Shown: one piece after another, positions 6,885 through 14,578 of the stretch | How the letters are laid out: each line of letters opens with the position of its first letter | Position numbering within the stretch: position 1 is the stretch's first letter | Source: an uncultured Lachnospiraceae bacterium | GTDB lineage: Bacteria > Bacillota > Clostridia > Lachnospirales > Lachnospiraceae | NCBI GenBank assembly: GCA_902781215.1 | Contig: CACZIO010000037.1 | Span: 1 to 46,024, forward strand | Direction: 5' to 3' | DNA: 46,024 nt | The notes under the pieces: model-generated | What the model was told of the DNA's origin: nothing | The model's input: the letters and a program-made list of their open reading frames with translations, nothing else | The model's database searches: none | Program-made: the position numbers and the translations under genes

Positions 6885-8354
6885 TCAGTGATATCTGCGT
6901 CTTGCCCAGAGGCGGGAGAGGCGCTCCCGTTTCCAGGCCCCGGGCATGAAGCGGGGAGTGCTGCCATGCCAGAGATGGGTGGAGAAGTGGGGCGGGGACA
7001 TTTCGCTGATTTCCGCCTGCATAATCGATGTGTCCGCTGCATCTGTCATTTCCAGATCGGCCATGCTTTCCAGATCATCCTGATCAGAGGACCATGTGGA
7101 ATCCAACGTGGGCTCCTGCTGCATCGGGGAAATCGTTGTTATGAACGGGATGGTCTCAACAGGCGCAGGCGGCGCAGCCATGGGGGCAATGCGCTCGACG
7201 CCGCGGAAGGCCCGCACGGCGGAGAGAGCGAGACCCGATGAAGTGCTGTGGGCGGGTACGGAAGACTTTGCAATAGACATCTCTGCAGTTTCTTCCTGAA
7301 AATCTGAATCTTCGGTTATTTCTTCAATTGGCTCTTCCGCTGTTTCCTCCGGCACTTCTCTGGTGATCTCTTTGGCTGAGGCTTCTGTGCTTTCTCCGGT
7401 GATCTCTTTGGCTGAGGCTTCTGTGCTTTCTCCGGTGATTTCTTCAAATGAGCCTTCCGGGCTTTCCCGAATGATTTCGGCGGCAGTCATCGCTTCAGGA
7501 GAAATAGAGTCATCCTGAGTCACTTCCATGCGTTCTTCGGGAGAGGCATTGGCATCCTGTACCGGTGCCGGGTTTTGACCGGAGACGTCGTCGGCATCCG
7601 CCTTCGGAGCAGTCGCCTCGATGAGGATGCGGCCGCCGATGTTGTCCTGGATGATGAAGACCTTCTGGGTCTTCATGAGCTCCAGCAGGATCAGGAAGGT
7701 GACGATGACTTCCTCCCGGCTGGAGCCGGACTCCAGGAGGGCGCGGAAGTCTGTATGCGGGTGGGCCTGCAGGTAGGCACGGATGTAGAGGGACTTGGTG
7801 TCCATGCTGACTTCTTCGCGTCTGATCTTGCCGAAGCCGCTGCGGATGGGATCGCGGCGGCTTTTTTTTCTGCGGAGGACTTCGCCGAAGACCTTCTGCA
7901 GGGTCTGGAGGTCGGTGTCCCGGAGCAGGTCGTCGTAATCGATGGGCGGCTGGTAATTGCGGACCTCTTTGGGGAGGTTCTGTGCGCGGAAAAAGCGCCC
8001 GCCGGCTTCCTCGCGGCAGACGGTGAGCTCTTCGGATAGATATTTGTACATCTTGTATTCCAGAAGGCGCCGGACCAGCTCCTCGCGGGGGTCGGCTTCC
8101 TCCTCACCGGTCTCCTCGTCCTTTTCGCGGGGCAGGAGCATGCGGCTCTTGATGTCCAGGAGGGTCGCCGCCATGACGAGAAATTCGCTGGTGACGTCCA
8201 TATCCTCGTGATCCATCTGATGGACGTATTCGAGGTACTGGTCGGTGATCTCGACGATCGGAATATCGTAGATGTCGATCTTGTTTTTTTCAATCAGGTG
8301 CATGAGGAGGTCCAGAGGGCCTTCGAACACCGGAAGCTTTACGGGAATTGCCAT
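6885..8354 (-). CDS. scpA: Segregation and condensation protein A with long acidic C-terminal extension
   Basis: ScpA is the kleisin that bridges the Smc dimer and ScpB in chromosome condensation and segregation. Residues 1-252 are a full-length normal ScpA: PVKLPVFEGPLDLLMHLI at 4-21, EFLVMAATLLDIKSRMLLP (about 57-75), and a C-terminal winged helix ending around GRILIEATA. The protein then continues for some 235 residues, rich in Glu/Ser/Thr, with an internal direct repeat (TGESTEASAKEI twice, near 305-330) and a basic end. ScpA normally stops near 250, so the tail is extra. Start ATG at 8354; an extended -10 promoter is at 8450-8455. scpB, often next to scpA, is not next to it here. Confidence 0.92.
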   Translation of the reverse strand: MAIPVKLPVFEGPLDLLMHLIEKNKIDIYDIPIVEITDQYLEYVHQMDHEDMDVTSEFLVMAATLLDIKSRMLLPREKDEETGEEEADPREELVRRLLEYKMYKYLSEELTVCREEAGGRFFRAQNLPKEVRNYQPPIDYDDLLRDTDLQTLQKVFGEVLRRKKSRRDPIRSGFGKIRREEVSMDTKSLYIRAYLQAHPHTDFRALLESGSSREEVIVTFLILLELMKTQKVFIIQDNIGGRILIEATAPKADADDVSGQNPAPVQDANASPEERMEVTQDDSISPEAMTAAEIIRESPEGSFEEITGESTEASAKEITGESTEASAKEITREVPEETAEEPIEEITEDSDFQEETAEMSIAKSSVPAHSTSSGLALSAVRAFRGVERIAPMAAPPAPVETIPFITTISPMQQEPTLDSTWSSDQDDLESMADLEMTDAADTSIMQAEISEMSPPHFSTHLWHGSTPRFMPGAWKRERLSRLWARRRYH

Positions 8355-8449
8355 AGTCTGTTCGCTGGTGTATTGGTCTTTTGATTTGCTGACGGCATTT
8401 GTGCACGGGTACGTCGTGTCCTGACGGCTTTGACCTGTGCGCTCGTTGC

Positions 8450-8455
8450 ATTATA
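8450..8455 (-). promoter_or_regulatory. Extended -10 promoter of scpA
   Basis: On the minus strand TGTTATAAT (TG-n-TATAAT) lies about 95 bp upstream of the scpA start; no good -35 box is visible, as expected for an extended -10. Confidence 0.6.
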
Positions 8456-8489
8456 ACATGCTTTGCGCAAATTGCCACAGATGAATCTG

Positions 8490-8600
8490 AGAAAACCGTC
8501 CTCTACCGCCCGGGACGGCCTTTTTCAGTGGTACAAAAAGAAGCGGGAGAACCGTCCCCGGCGGAACTAAAAGAACCGGGAGAACCGTCCCGGGTGGTAT
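8490..8600 (+). repeat. Cluster of REP-like AGAACCGTCCC elements
   Basis: Three units in a row: a hairpin with CCGTCC/GGACGG arms (about 8496-8518) followed by CCTTTTT, then GCGGGAGAACCGTCCCC (about 8543-8559) and AACCGGGAGAACCGTCCCGG (about 8574-8593). Lies in the 387-bp divergent region between scpA and the sugar importer, which otherwise holds the two promoters and one leader hairpin. Confidence 0.6.
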
Positions 8601-8649
8601 AGCTTTGGAATCTTCCAAAAAATATCCCCCCTGAAGTGAAAATAGACCG

Positions 8650-8677
8650 TTGAGGCAAAATGGCGGTTTGATAAAAT
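8650..8677 (+). promoter_or_regulatory. Promoter of the sugar importer operon
   Basis: TTGAGG (8650-8655), 16-nt spacer, TAAAAT (8672-8677), 65 bp before the ATPase start. Confidence 0.55.
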
Positions 8678-8700
8678 ATGCGAGGATTAAATCTGCGGAG

Positions 8701-8726
8701 AACCTGTGCGTGTCGGTGCACAGGTT
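8701..8726 (+). promoter_or_regulatory. Leader hairpin before the importer ATPase
   Basis: A perfect 9-bp inverted repeat, AACCTGTGC (8701-8709) with GCACAGGTT (8718-8726), ends 4 nt before the GGGAGG ribosome site. It could be an operator or a 5'-UTR structure affecting translation. Confidence 0.45.
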
Positions 8727-8741
8727 TATAGGGAGGAAACT

Positions 8742-10235
8742 ATGGAATATATTCTGGAAATGAAAAACATCAGCAAGACATTTCCGGGTGTCAAGGCGCT
8801 GGACAATGTGCAGCTGCAGGTGAAGCCCGGAGAGGTGCACGCGCTGATGGGTGAGAACGGCGCCGGCAAGTCGACGCTGATGAAGATCCTGATGGGGATC
8901 TACACGAAGGATGAAGGCGGCGAGATCCTCTTTGACGGCAAGCCCTACAACCCTTCGAATCCCAAGGAAGCCATGGACATCGGTGTGGCGATGATCCACC
9001 AGGAGCTGAATCCGATCCTGGACATGCCGGTGTATGAAAATATTTTCGTCGGCCGCGAGATCCGCAGGAACGGACTCGTGGACAAGAAGGCGGAGATCGA
9101 GGAGTCGAAGAGGCTGATCGCGGAGTGCGGTCTGCACGTCTCCCCGATGGAACTGCTCAGGAACCTGACGGTGGCGCAGTGCCAGCTGATCGAGATCATC
9201 AAGGCGATCTCGGTCAACGCCAAGGTCATCATCATGGATGAGCCCACGGCGGCGATCACGGACCGCGAGGTCGAGCTGCTGTTCGGCCACATCCGCAGGC
9301 TCAGGGAGCAGGGCGTCGCGATCATCTACATCTCCCACCGCATGGACGAGATCTTCAACATCTGTGACCGGATCAGCGTCTACCGCGACGGAACCTACAT
9401 CGGAACCGGCGAGACGAAGGACCTGGATGAGCCCCAGCTGATCAAGATGATGGTCGGCCGCGAGATCACGGATGTCTTTCCCAAGGCGGAGGCCGAGATC
9501 GGCGAAGTCGTCTTCGAAGCGAATCACATCGTCCGCGCGGACAACAAGGTCAAGGATGTCAGCATCAGCGTCCGCAAGGGCGAGATCCTGGGCATCGGCG
9601 GCCTGGTGGGCGCCGGCCGCAGCGAGCTGGTCGAGGGCATCTTCGGCATGCACAAGCTCTCCCAGGGCGAGATCATCGTCAAGGGCAAAAAGGTCCATGT
9701 CCGCTCTCCCAGGGACATCATCAAAGAGGGTGTCGCCCTGGTCACCGAGGACCGCAAGTTTACAGGTCTGAACCTGCGCGGGACGGTCAACGACAATATC
9801 GCCATGGTCGCGATCAACAAGCTGCTGGAGAACGGCCTCTACAGCAAAAAGAAGGCGCTGGCGGCATCGAAGGAATATATCGAAAAGCTCAAGATCAAGA
9901 CGCCCTCCGGCGATCAGATCGTCGGCAACCTGTCCGGCGGCAACCAGCAGAAGGTCGTCATCGGCAAGTGGCTCCTCAACGATCCGGACATCATCATCCT
10001 GGATGAGCCCACGCGAGGCATCGATGTCGGCGCCAAGCGCGACATCTACCTGCTGATCGGCGAGCTGGTCCAGCAGGGCAAGGCGGTCATCATGATCTCC
10101 TCGGAGATCCCCGAGCTGATGGGCGTCTGCGACAGGATCGCCGTCATGTCCGAGGGCGTCCTCTCCGGAGAGCTGCCCCGCAGCGAATTCTCCCAGGAGA
10201 AGATCATGACCCTGGCTTCCAAAATCGAGGTCTGA
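8742..10235 (+). CDS. Sugar ABC importer, ATP-binding protein (MglA/RbsA type)
   Basis: Double-domain cytosolic ATPase of CUT2-class sugar importers, 497 residues as is normal. Domain 1 has Walker A GENGAGKST at 38-46, signature-like LTVAQCQLIEI (about 145-155) and Walker B VIIMDEPTAAIT (about 162-173). Domain 2 has the usual degenerate P-loop GLVGAGRSEL (about 287-296), full signature LSGGNQQK (about 387-394) and Walker B IIILDEPTRGID (about 412-423). The ATG at 8742 follows GGGAGG by 5 nt; an upstream in-frame start lies in the leader hairpin and is less likely. First gene of the operon ATPase - permease - lipoprotein. Galactose, ribose or another monosaccharide is possible; sequence alone does not decide. 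Confidence 0.93.
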   Translation: MEYILEMKNISKTFPGVKALDNVQLQVKPGEVHALMGENGAGKSTLMKILMGIYTKDEGGEILFDGKPYNPSNPKEAMDIGVAMIHQELNPILDMPVYENIFVGREIRRNGLVDKKAEIEESKRLIAECGLHVSPMELLRNLTVAQCQLIEIIKAISVNAKVIIMDEPTAAITDREVELLFGHIRRLREQGVAIIYISHRMDEIFNICDRISVYRDGTYIGTGETKDLDEPQLIKMMVGREITDVFPKAEAEIGEVVFEANHIVRADNKVKDVSISVRKGEILGIGGLVGAGRSELVEGIFGMHKLSQGEIIVKGKKVHVRSPRDIIKEGVALVTEDRKFTGLNLRGTVNDNIAMVAINKLLENGLYSKKKALAASKEYIEKLKIKTPSGDQIVGNLSGGNQQKVVIGKWLLNDPDIIILDEPTRGIDVGAKRDIYLLIGELVQQGKAVIMISSEIPELMGVCDRIAVMSEGVLSGELPRSEFSQEKIMTLASKIEV

Positions 10236-10397
10236 TAAGACCCTTTCACGAACAGAAAGTAATCGAAATAACAAAAGGAATATCCAAAGAAAGAATATCT
10301 GCAGAAGGACTATTCATCAAAAAGGATTATTCGTAGAAAAATATCTGCTGAAAAGACTGGTAGAGAGAATTATCCATCGAAAAAGGGAGGAGCACCC

Positions 10398-11360
10398 ATG
10401 AAACAGGACGAGCTGAAGAAGGGGAAGGACGCCAAGGCGTTACTCAGTGAGTACTTTATTTTTGTTATTTTTATCGTGATCGTCATCGGTCTGACGATCC
10501 TGAAGCCCAGCTTCATCACACCCAAGAACCTCGTGAACATCCTCAAGCAGGCCTCCATCAACGGAATCCTGGCATTCGGTATGATGTTCGTCATCATCTC
10601 CGGCGGTTTTGATATGTCCGTCGGTTCCACCGTTGCCTTTTCCGGTATCCTGGCGGCGCTGCTGGGACAGGGCAACAACCCGCTGGTCCTGGCCCTGGTC
10701 GCAGCTCTGCTGGCAGGCCTGGGCGTCGGCATTGTCAACGGTGTCGGCGTGGCGGTCGGCGACCTGCCGCCCTTCATCATGACCCTGGGCACCATGACGG
10801 CGGTCCGCGGCCTGGCACTGCTGGTCTCCAACGGCAAGCCGGTCATCGGCATGAGTGAGCAGTACAAGGCCATTGCGGCGAGCTCCATCGCGGGCATTCC
10901 CATGCTGGCCGTCTTCCTGGTGATCGTCATCCTCATCTGCTCCTTTGTCCTGGCCAAGACCGTGTACGGCCGCAGGGTCTACGCATGCGGCGGCAACCTG
11001 CAGGCTGCCCGCGTCGCAGGCATCAACACGACCGCGATCCGCATTTCCACCTTCGCGATCGCAGGCCTGCTGGCAGGTCTGTCCGGTTTCCTGATGACCT
11101 CCCGCGTCACCATCGGCCAGCCCACCGCGGCAGAGAGCTATGAGATGGATGCCATCACTGCCTGCGTCGTCGGCGGTGTCTCCATGACCGGCGGTGTCGG
11201 CAAGCCCTGGGGCGTTGTCGTTGGCACCCTGCTGATCACGGTCATCGCGAACGGCCTGGATATCCTGGGCGTCTCCTCTCACTGGCAGAAGATCGTCAAG
11301 GGTCTCATCATCGTCCTCGCCGTCCTGATCGACGTCAAGGGCAAGAGCAAGAAGGACTGA
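10398..11360 (+). CDS. Sugar ABC importer, permease (RbsC/MglC type)
   Basis: A 320-residue membrane protein of the BPD_transp_2 family forming the homodimeric channel of a CUT2 sugar importer. About nine hydrophobic segments; family landmarks are PSFITPKNLVNILKQAS (about 35-51), the loop IISGGFDMSVGS (about 68-79), and GRRVYACGGNLQAARVAGI (about 193-211), which contacts the ATPase. GGGAGG precedes the ATG by 7 nt. The 162-bp gap to the ATPase gene is A-rich, with short imperfect repeats of an AAAGGA-TATTC pattern and no terminator. It is separated from the lipoprotein gene by a 41-bp tandem repeat array. Confidence 0.92.
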   Translation: MKQDELKKGKDAKALLSEYFIFVIFIVIVIGLTILKPSFITPKNLVNILKQASINGILAFGMMFVIISGGFDMSVGSTVAFSGILAALLGQGNNPLVLALVAALLAGLGVGIVNGVGVAVGDLPPFIMTLGTMTAVRGLALLVSNGKPVIGMSEQYKAIAASSIAGIPMLAVFLVIVILICSFVLAKTVYGRRVYACGGNLQAARVAGINTTAIRISTFAIAGLLAGLSGFLMTSRVTIGQPTAAESYEMDAITACVVGGVSMTGGVGKPWGVVVGTLLITVIANGLDILGVSSHWQKIVKGLIIVLAVLIDVKGKSKKD

Positions 11361-11373
11361 TCAGCTTCAGACA

Positions 11374-11496
11374 CATGCGGCGCTGTCCCGCAGCCGGCAT
11401 CGCCGGAGGGAGAGCATGCGGCGCTGTCCCACAGCCGGCACGGTCAGAGGGAGAGCATGCGGCGCTGTCCCGCAGCCGGCATAACCGGAGGGACTG
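11374..11496 (+). repeat. Three tandem copies of a 41-bp repeat
   Basis: Units start at 11374, 11415 and 11456, each opening CATGCGGCGCTGTCCC. They differ at a few positions, mainly in the second half (GCCGGCATCGCCGG, GCCGGCACGGTCAG, GCCGGCATAACCGG); units 1 and 3 contain a short CCGG inverted repeat. The array fills half of the 275-bp gap between permease and binding-protein genes. Confidence 0.9.
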
Positions 11497-11635
11497 AGGG
11501 TGGTCTGAAGAAGAAATACAGGAAAAGAAACATAGAAAAGCAATGCGGAAACAGAAAATGTAACAGCGGAGCCTGCGAGGGCTTCCGCTGATGCATAAAT
11601 GAAACATCATCAAATTTTTTTCAGGAGGAACAGTT

Positions 11636-12616
11636 ATGAAGAAGAAGGTAATGGCTATTCTGATGGCCGGCATCCTGTCTGCAGGCCTGCTGGCAGGCTG
11701 CGGCAGCAGCAGCTCTTCCACATCCGGCAGCTCCGACAATGCGGCAGCTGCTTCCACCGGCGCAGCGGCAGGCGGCTACAAGATCGCTCTGATCCAGCAG
11801 CACCAGACCAACGCTTTCCAGATCGGTGTCTCCGAGGCAGCGGAAGCCAAGGCAAAAGAGCTCGGTGTTGACCTCACCATCCTCAGCGCGGACCAGGATG
11901 CACAGAAGCAGATCAGCCAGATCGAGCAGTGCGTCTCCGAAGGCTATCAGGCAATCCTGTTTGAGCCCGTTGATCCCGATGGACTGGGTGATGCGGCACA
12001 GGCTGCAGCGGACCAGGGTGTTGTCATGATCAACGTCATCTCTGCCTGCACAGACTGGGAGAACCACGGTATCTCCGCTCTTTCCTGCGGCGACAACGTC
12101 ACAGCAGGCGAGACCGAGATGCAGCATGTTGCCGACCTGCTGGGCGGCAAGGGCAAGATCGCGATCCTGACCGGCCCCTCCGGCGATGCAGGCGGTCTGC
12201 AGAGACTGGAAGGCTATGAGAACATCCTCAAGAACTATCCCGACATCGAGCAGGTCGTTGAGCCCGCTGACTGCCAGTGGGATACCGCTGCCGCACAGGG
12301 CACAGTCGAGAGCTGGCTCTCCGCTTATGATCTGGACGCGATCGTCTGCGAGAACGACGGCATGGCAGTCGGTGCAGGCAATGCTGCAGGCGCTGACAGC
12401 GGCATCATCATCACCGGCGTTGACGGCACGCCCGACGGCTTCGAGGCCATCAAGGACGGCAGGATCACCGGCACAGTCTCCCAGGACGGCGGCGCAATGG
12501 CAGCCAACGGCATCGAGGCAGCCTGCAAGCTGATCGACGGCGAGACCCTTGAGAACAACACCATCATCACCACCAACATCTGGATCGACAAGGAGAACGT
12601 CGCTGATTACGAGTGA
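11636..12616 (+). CDS. Sugar ABC importer, substrate-binding lipoprotein
   Basis: A 326-residue solute-binding protein of the periplasmic-binding/LacI sugar family, anchored outside the membrane. Residues 1-22 are a lipoprotein signal with lipobox LLAGC (Cys22), followed by a Ser/Ala-rich tether to about residue 42. The binding fold starts at YKIALIQQHQTNAF (about 43-56) and contains ILFEPVDPDG (about 103-112), ILTGPSGDAGG (about 179-189) and ITGVDGTPDG (about 258-267), typical of galactose/ribose-type proteins. AGGAGG lies 6 nt before the ATG. Last gene of the importer operon, followed by a strong terminator at 12731. The regulator and kinase downstream are good candidates for its controllers. 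Confidence 0.92.
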   Translation: MKKKVMAILMAGILSAGLLAGCGSSSSSTSGSSDNAAAASTGAAAGGYKIALIQQHQTNAFQIGVSEAAEAKAKELGVDLTILSADQDAQKQISQIEQCVSEGYQAILFEPVDPDGLGDAAQAAADQGVVMINVISACTDWENHGISALSCGDNVTAGETEMQHVADLLGGKGKIAILTGPSGDAGGLQRLEGYENILKNYPDIEQVVEPADCQWDTAAAQGTVESWLSAYDLDAIVCENDGMAVGAGNAAGADSGIIITGVDGTPDGFEAIKDGRITGTVSQDGGAMAANGIEAACKLIDGETLENNTIITTNIWIDKENVADYE

Positions 12617-12700
12617 TCAGACGAGATGTTTTACAGTGTACGCCCTCTGAGGGGACGGTACCTGTCGTCAGATGCACGGGCTATGGAACAGTTCTAATGT

Positions 12701-12729
12701 TTTCCAAATTGCCTTAATCCGTGTATAAT
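12701..12729 (+). promoter_or_regulatory. Promoter-like site in front of the terminator
   Basis: Perfect TATAAT at 12724-12729 with TTTCCA 17 nt upstream (12701-12706). The predicted start (about 12736) falls inside the next hairpin, so its role (attenuated leader of the regulator gene, or chance) is unclear. Confidence 0.4.
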
Positions 12730-12730
12730 A

Positions 12731-12776
12731 AATGCTGCCACGTATTCGTTTTTTCTAATGCGTGGCAGCATTTTTT
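12731..12776 (+). terminator. Terminator of the sugar importer operon
   Basis: An 11-12-bp stem (ATGCTGCCACG with CGTGGCAGCAT), 18-nt loop, then T6. Ends the importer transcript 115 bp after the lipoprotein gene. Confidence 0.9.
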
Positions 12777-12857
12777 GTATGAATGGTTCTGTGATATGAA
12801 TTCCGAAAGGACACAGGGAGTTTTCATATCACTTGAAGGCTTTCGGGGGAAATATAT

Positions 12858-13655
12858 ATGCTGCGGGTGGTACTGGCGGATGACGAGCGGAAGGTGATCT
12901 TCCTTCTGCGGGAGCTGATCGACTGGGACAAACTGGGATATGAGATCGTGGGTGTCGCGCACGACGGACTGCGGGCGCTGGAGCTGGTGGCGGACAAGCA
13001 GCCCCACCTGCTGGTGACGGATATCCGGATGCCGGGCTGCAGCGGGCTGGACCTCATCCGGCAGGCCAAGGAGCGCCAGCCGGGCATGCACTGCATCATC
13101 ATCAGCGGATACAGGGAGTTTGAGTATGCGCAGAGTGCGCTCAAATACGGGGTCGAGGACTATCTGCTCAAGCCCATCAAGAAGGAGGAGCTGACCAGCC
13201 TTCTGCTGCGTCTTCGGGACAAGCTCGGAGAGGAGGAGCGGCAGGAACTGAGCCGGGCCCGGTCCGAGGAAAACCAGCAGGAGCATCTGATCCTGGACCT
13301 GCGGCAGGCTGCGGTGCAGGAGAATGAGCCGCAGGACAGCTTTTTTTCAGCGGAGGAGATCGGGGAGAGATACGGTCTGCGATTTCCGGATCATGGATCC
13401 CCGGAAAGAGAAAAAAACGACGGCGCACCCGGCAGTACAGACAAAGAAGATAAAGAAATCAAAGAAGGCAAAAAATACAAAGAACCTGGTACATCCGGAT
13501 ATTCCGGACGCCGCCGGCAAGCCGGACAGCTACCGGATCCTGCTGCGGCACGCCGCGGAGATCACCCGCAGGAATATTGCCGGGATCGCGGCGGCTTCCG
13601 CGGTGGCAGAGATCCCGGAGGGGATCGCGGCGCTCATCAGCTGTTCCCGGTATGA
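12858..13655 (+). CDS. Response regulator, YesN type, N-terminal part (frameshifted)
   Basis: The first about 180 residues are a normal receiver plus linker of a YesN-like regulator: acidic pair D8-D9, phospho-acceptor D55 (VTDIRMPG), S83, K105 (LLKPI). The middle domain begins at FFSAEEIGERYGLRF, but the frame then runs into a Lys/Glu-rich stretch and an Arg/Gly/Pro-rich nonsense tail. The true continuation is in the next frame (13324-14538). The switch must lie between about 13395 and 13500; a run of seven A at 13411-13417 is the most likely site, where one base fewer would restore one frame. So this is half of a broken gene, a sequencing error, or a slippage-dependent gene. Start: ATG 12858; the ribosome site is weak (GGGGGAAA). 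Confidence 0.75.
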   Translation: MLRVVLADDERKVIFLLRELIDWDKLGYEIVGVAHDGLRALELVADKQPHLLVTDIRMPGCSGLDLIRQAKERQPGMHCIIISGYREFEYAQSALKYGVEDYLLKPIKKEELTSLLLRLRDKLGEEERQELSRARSEENQQEHLILDLRQAAVQENEPQDSFFSAEEIGERYGLRFPDHGSPEREKNDGAPGSTDKEDKEIKEGKKYKEPGTSGYSGRRRQAGQLPDPAAARRGDHPQEYCRDRGGFRGGRDPGGDRGAHQLFPV

Positions 13656-14538
13656 TGCCGCCGAGGTGCGGCACTGCATGACCAGGATCTGCAGGGAGAT
13701 CGAGAAGGAACGCGATCTCTTCTGGGACATCCGCGCTTTTATCGCGATTGGAAGCCGGAGGGGCAGCATGGAGGAGATCCTGCCTTCCGTGCGGGAGGTG
13801 CTGTGGCTCTGTGCGGACAGGATCTGCAGTCCCGGGAGGGAGTCTGTGATCCGGGACGCGGAAGCGGAGGAAATCCATCTGCAGCTCCATTATGCGATGG
13901 ATCCGGGTATGCGCAAAAAGATCCAGGAGACCGGAGAATACCTGGCGGCGGAGAATTTTGAGGCTGCGGCTGCGGACAGCTTTGACGTAATCCAGCGCGA
14001 CCGTGACCTGACCGGGGCCATGGTCAAAGAGTGGTATGATGAAGTCATCCGTGCCTGTGTGTACGGGATGGAGCTGAACGGAAAGAAGGATCCGCAGTTC
14101 ACGGATCTGATGCAGAAATGGTTCTGGTCCTGCAGGACGCCGCAGGAGGTATTCTCCCTGCTGAAAAGTCAGCTGAGCGCGCGCATGCACAGTCTCCGGG
14201 AGGAGAAGGCACAGCAGGAGAGCCGGCCGATCGCCGAGGCGAAGCGGTATATTCTGGAGCACTGCGATCAGCCCCTCCGCCTCGAGGATGTGAGTGACCA
14301 CGTGGGCTTCAATGCGACCTATTTTTCTACTTTTTTCAAGAAAGAGACGGGACAGGGTTTTGCGGATTATCTGGCGGGCGTCCGGATCGAGCGCGCCAAG
14401 GGCCTGCTGGTGCGGGACGACCTGTCCGTGATGGATGTCTGCGAGCAGGTCGGCTACAAGGACCTCAAATATTTCTCCAGGCTCTTTAAAAAGGTGACCG
14501 GGATCAGCCCGTCTGATTACCGGAAATTGTACAGGTGA
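13324..14538 (+). CDS. Response regulator, YesN type, C-terminal part with AraC DNA-binding domain
   Basis: Meaningful sequence begins near 13490 (VHPDIPDAAGKPDSYRI) in a frame shifted by one from the receiver half; the formal start at 13324 or 13393 is only the first Met in this frame. It contains the middle helical domain and, in the last about 100 residues, a full AraC double HTH: AKRYILEHCDQPLRLEDVSD, the recognition helix region NATYFSTFFKKETGQGF, then VMDVCEQVGYKDLKYFSRLF and TGISPSDYRKLY. With the upstream half it makes a standard about 540-residue two-component regulator. Both halves look well conserved, so the break is recent or bypassed. The partner kinase follows directly. Confidence 0.75.
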   Translation: MSRRTAFFQRRRSGRDTVCDFRIMDPRKEKKTTAHPAVQTKKIKKSKKAKNTKNLVHPDIPDAAGKPDSYRILLRHAAEITRRNIAGIAAASAVAEIPEGIAALISCSRYDAAEVRHCMTRICREIEKERDLFWDIRAFIAIGSRRGSMEEILPSVREVLWLCADRICSPGRESVIRDAEAEEIHLQLHYAMDPGMRKKIQETGEYLAAENFEAAAADSFDVIQRDRDLTGAMVKEWYDEVIRACVYGMELNGKKDPQFTDLMQKWFWSCRTPQEVFSLLKSQLSARMHSLREEKAQQESRPIAEAKRYILEHCDQPLRLEDVSDHVGFNATYFSTFFKKETGQGFADYLAGVRIERAKGLLVRDDLSVMDVCEQVGYKDLKYFSRLFKKVTGISPSDYRKLYR

Positions 14539-14569
14539 GGGACCGGAGAACCGTCCCCTGGTCCCCGGG
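14537..14569 (+). repeat. REP-like AGAACCGTCCC element between regulator and kinase
   Basis: A GGGACC arm, core GGAGAACCGTCCCC and a GGTCCC arm that can pair; fills nearly all of the 40-bp gap between the two genes and leaves the kinase with a poor ribosome site. Confidence 0.65.
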
Positions 14570-14578
14570 TAAAAGATT

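Noticed and set aside
8451-10274. 607-codon minus-strand frame opposite the sugar ATPase
   Set aside because: Asp/Leu/Val-rich antisense of a gene with strong codon bias; no ribosome site, no motif, and the plus strand encodes a clear ATPase.
11374-11496. CRISPR-like array
   Set aside because: Direct tandem repeats with no spacers.
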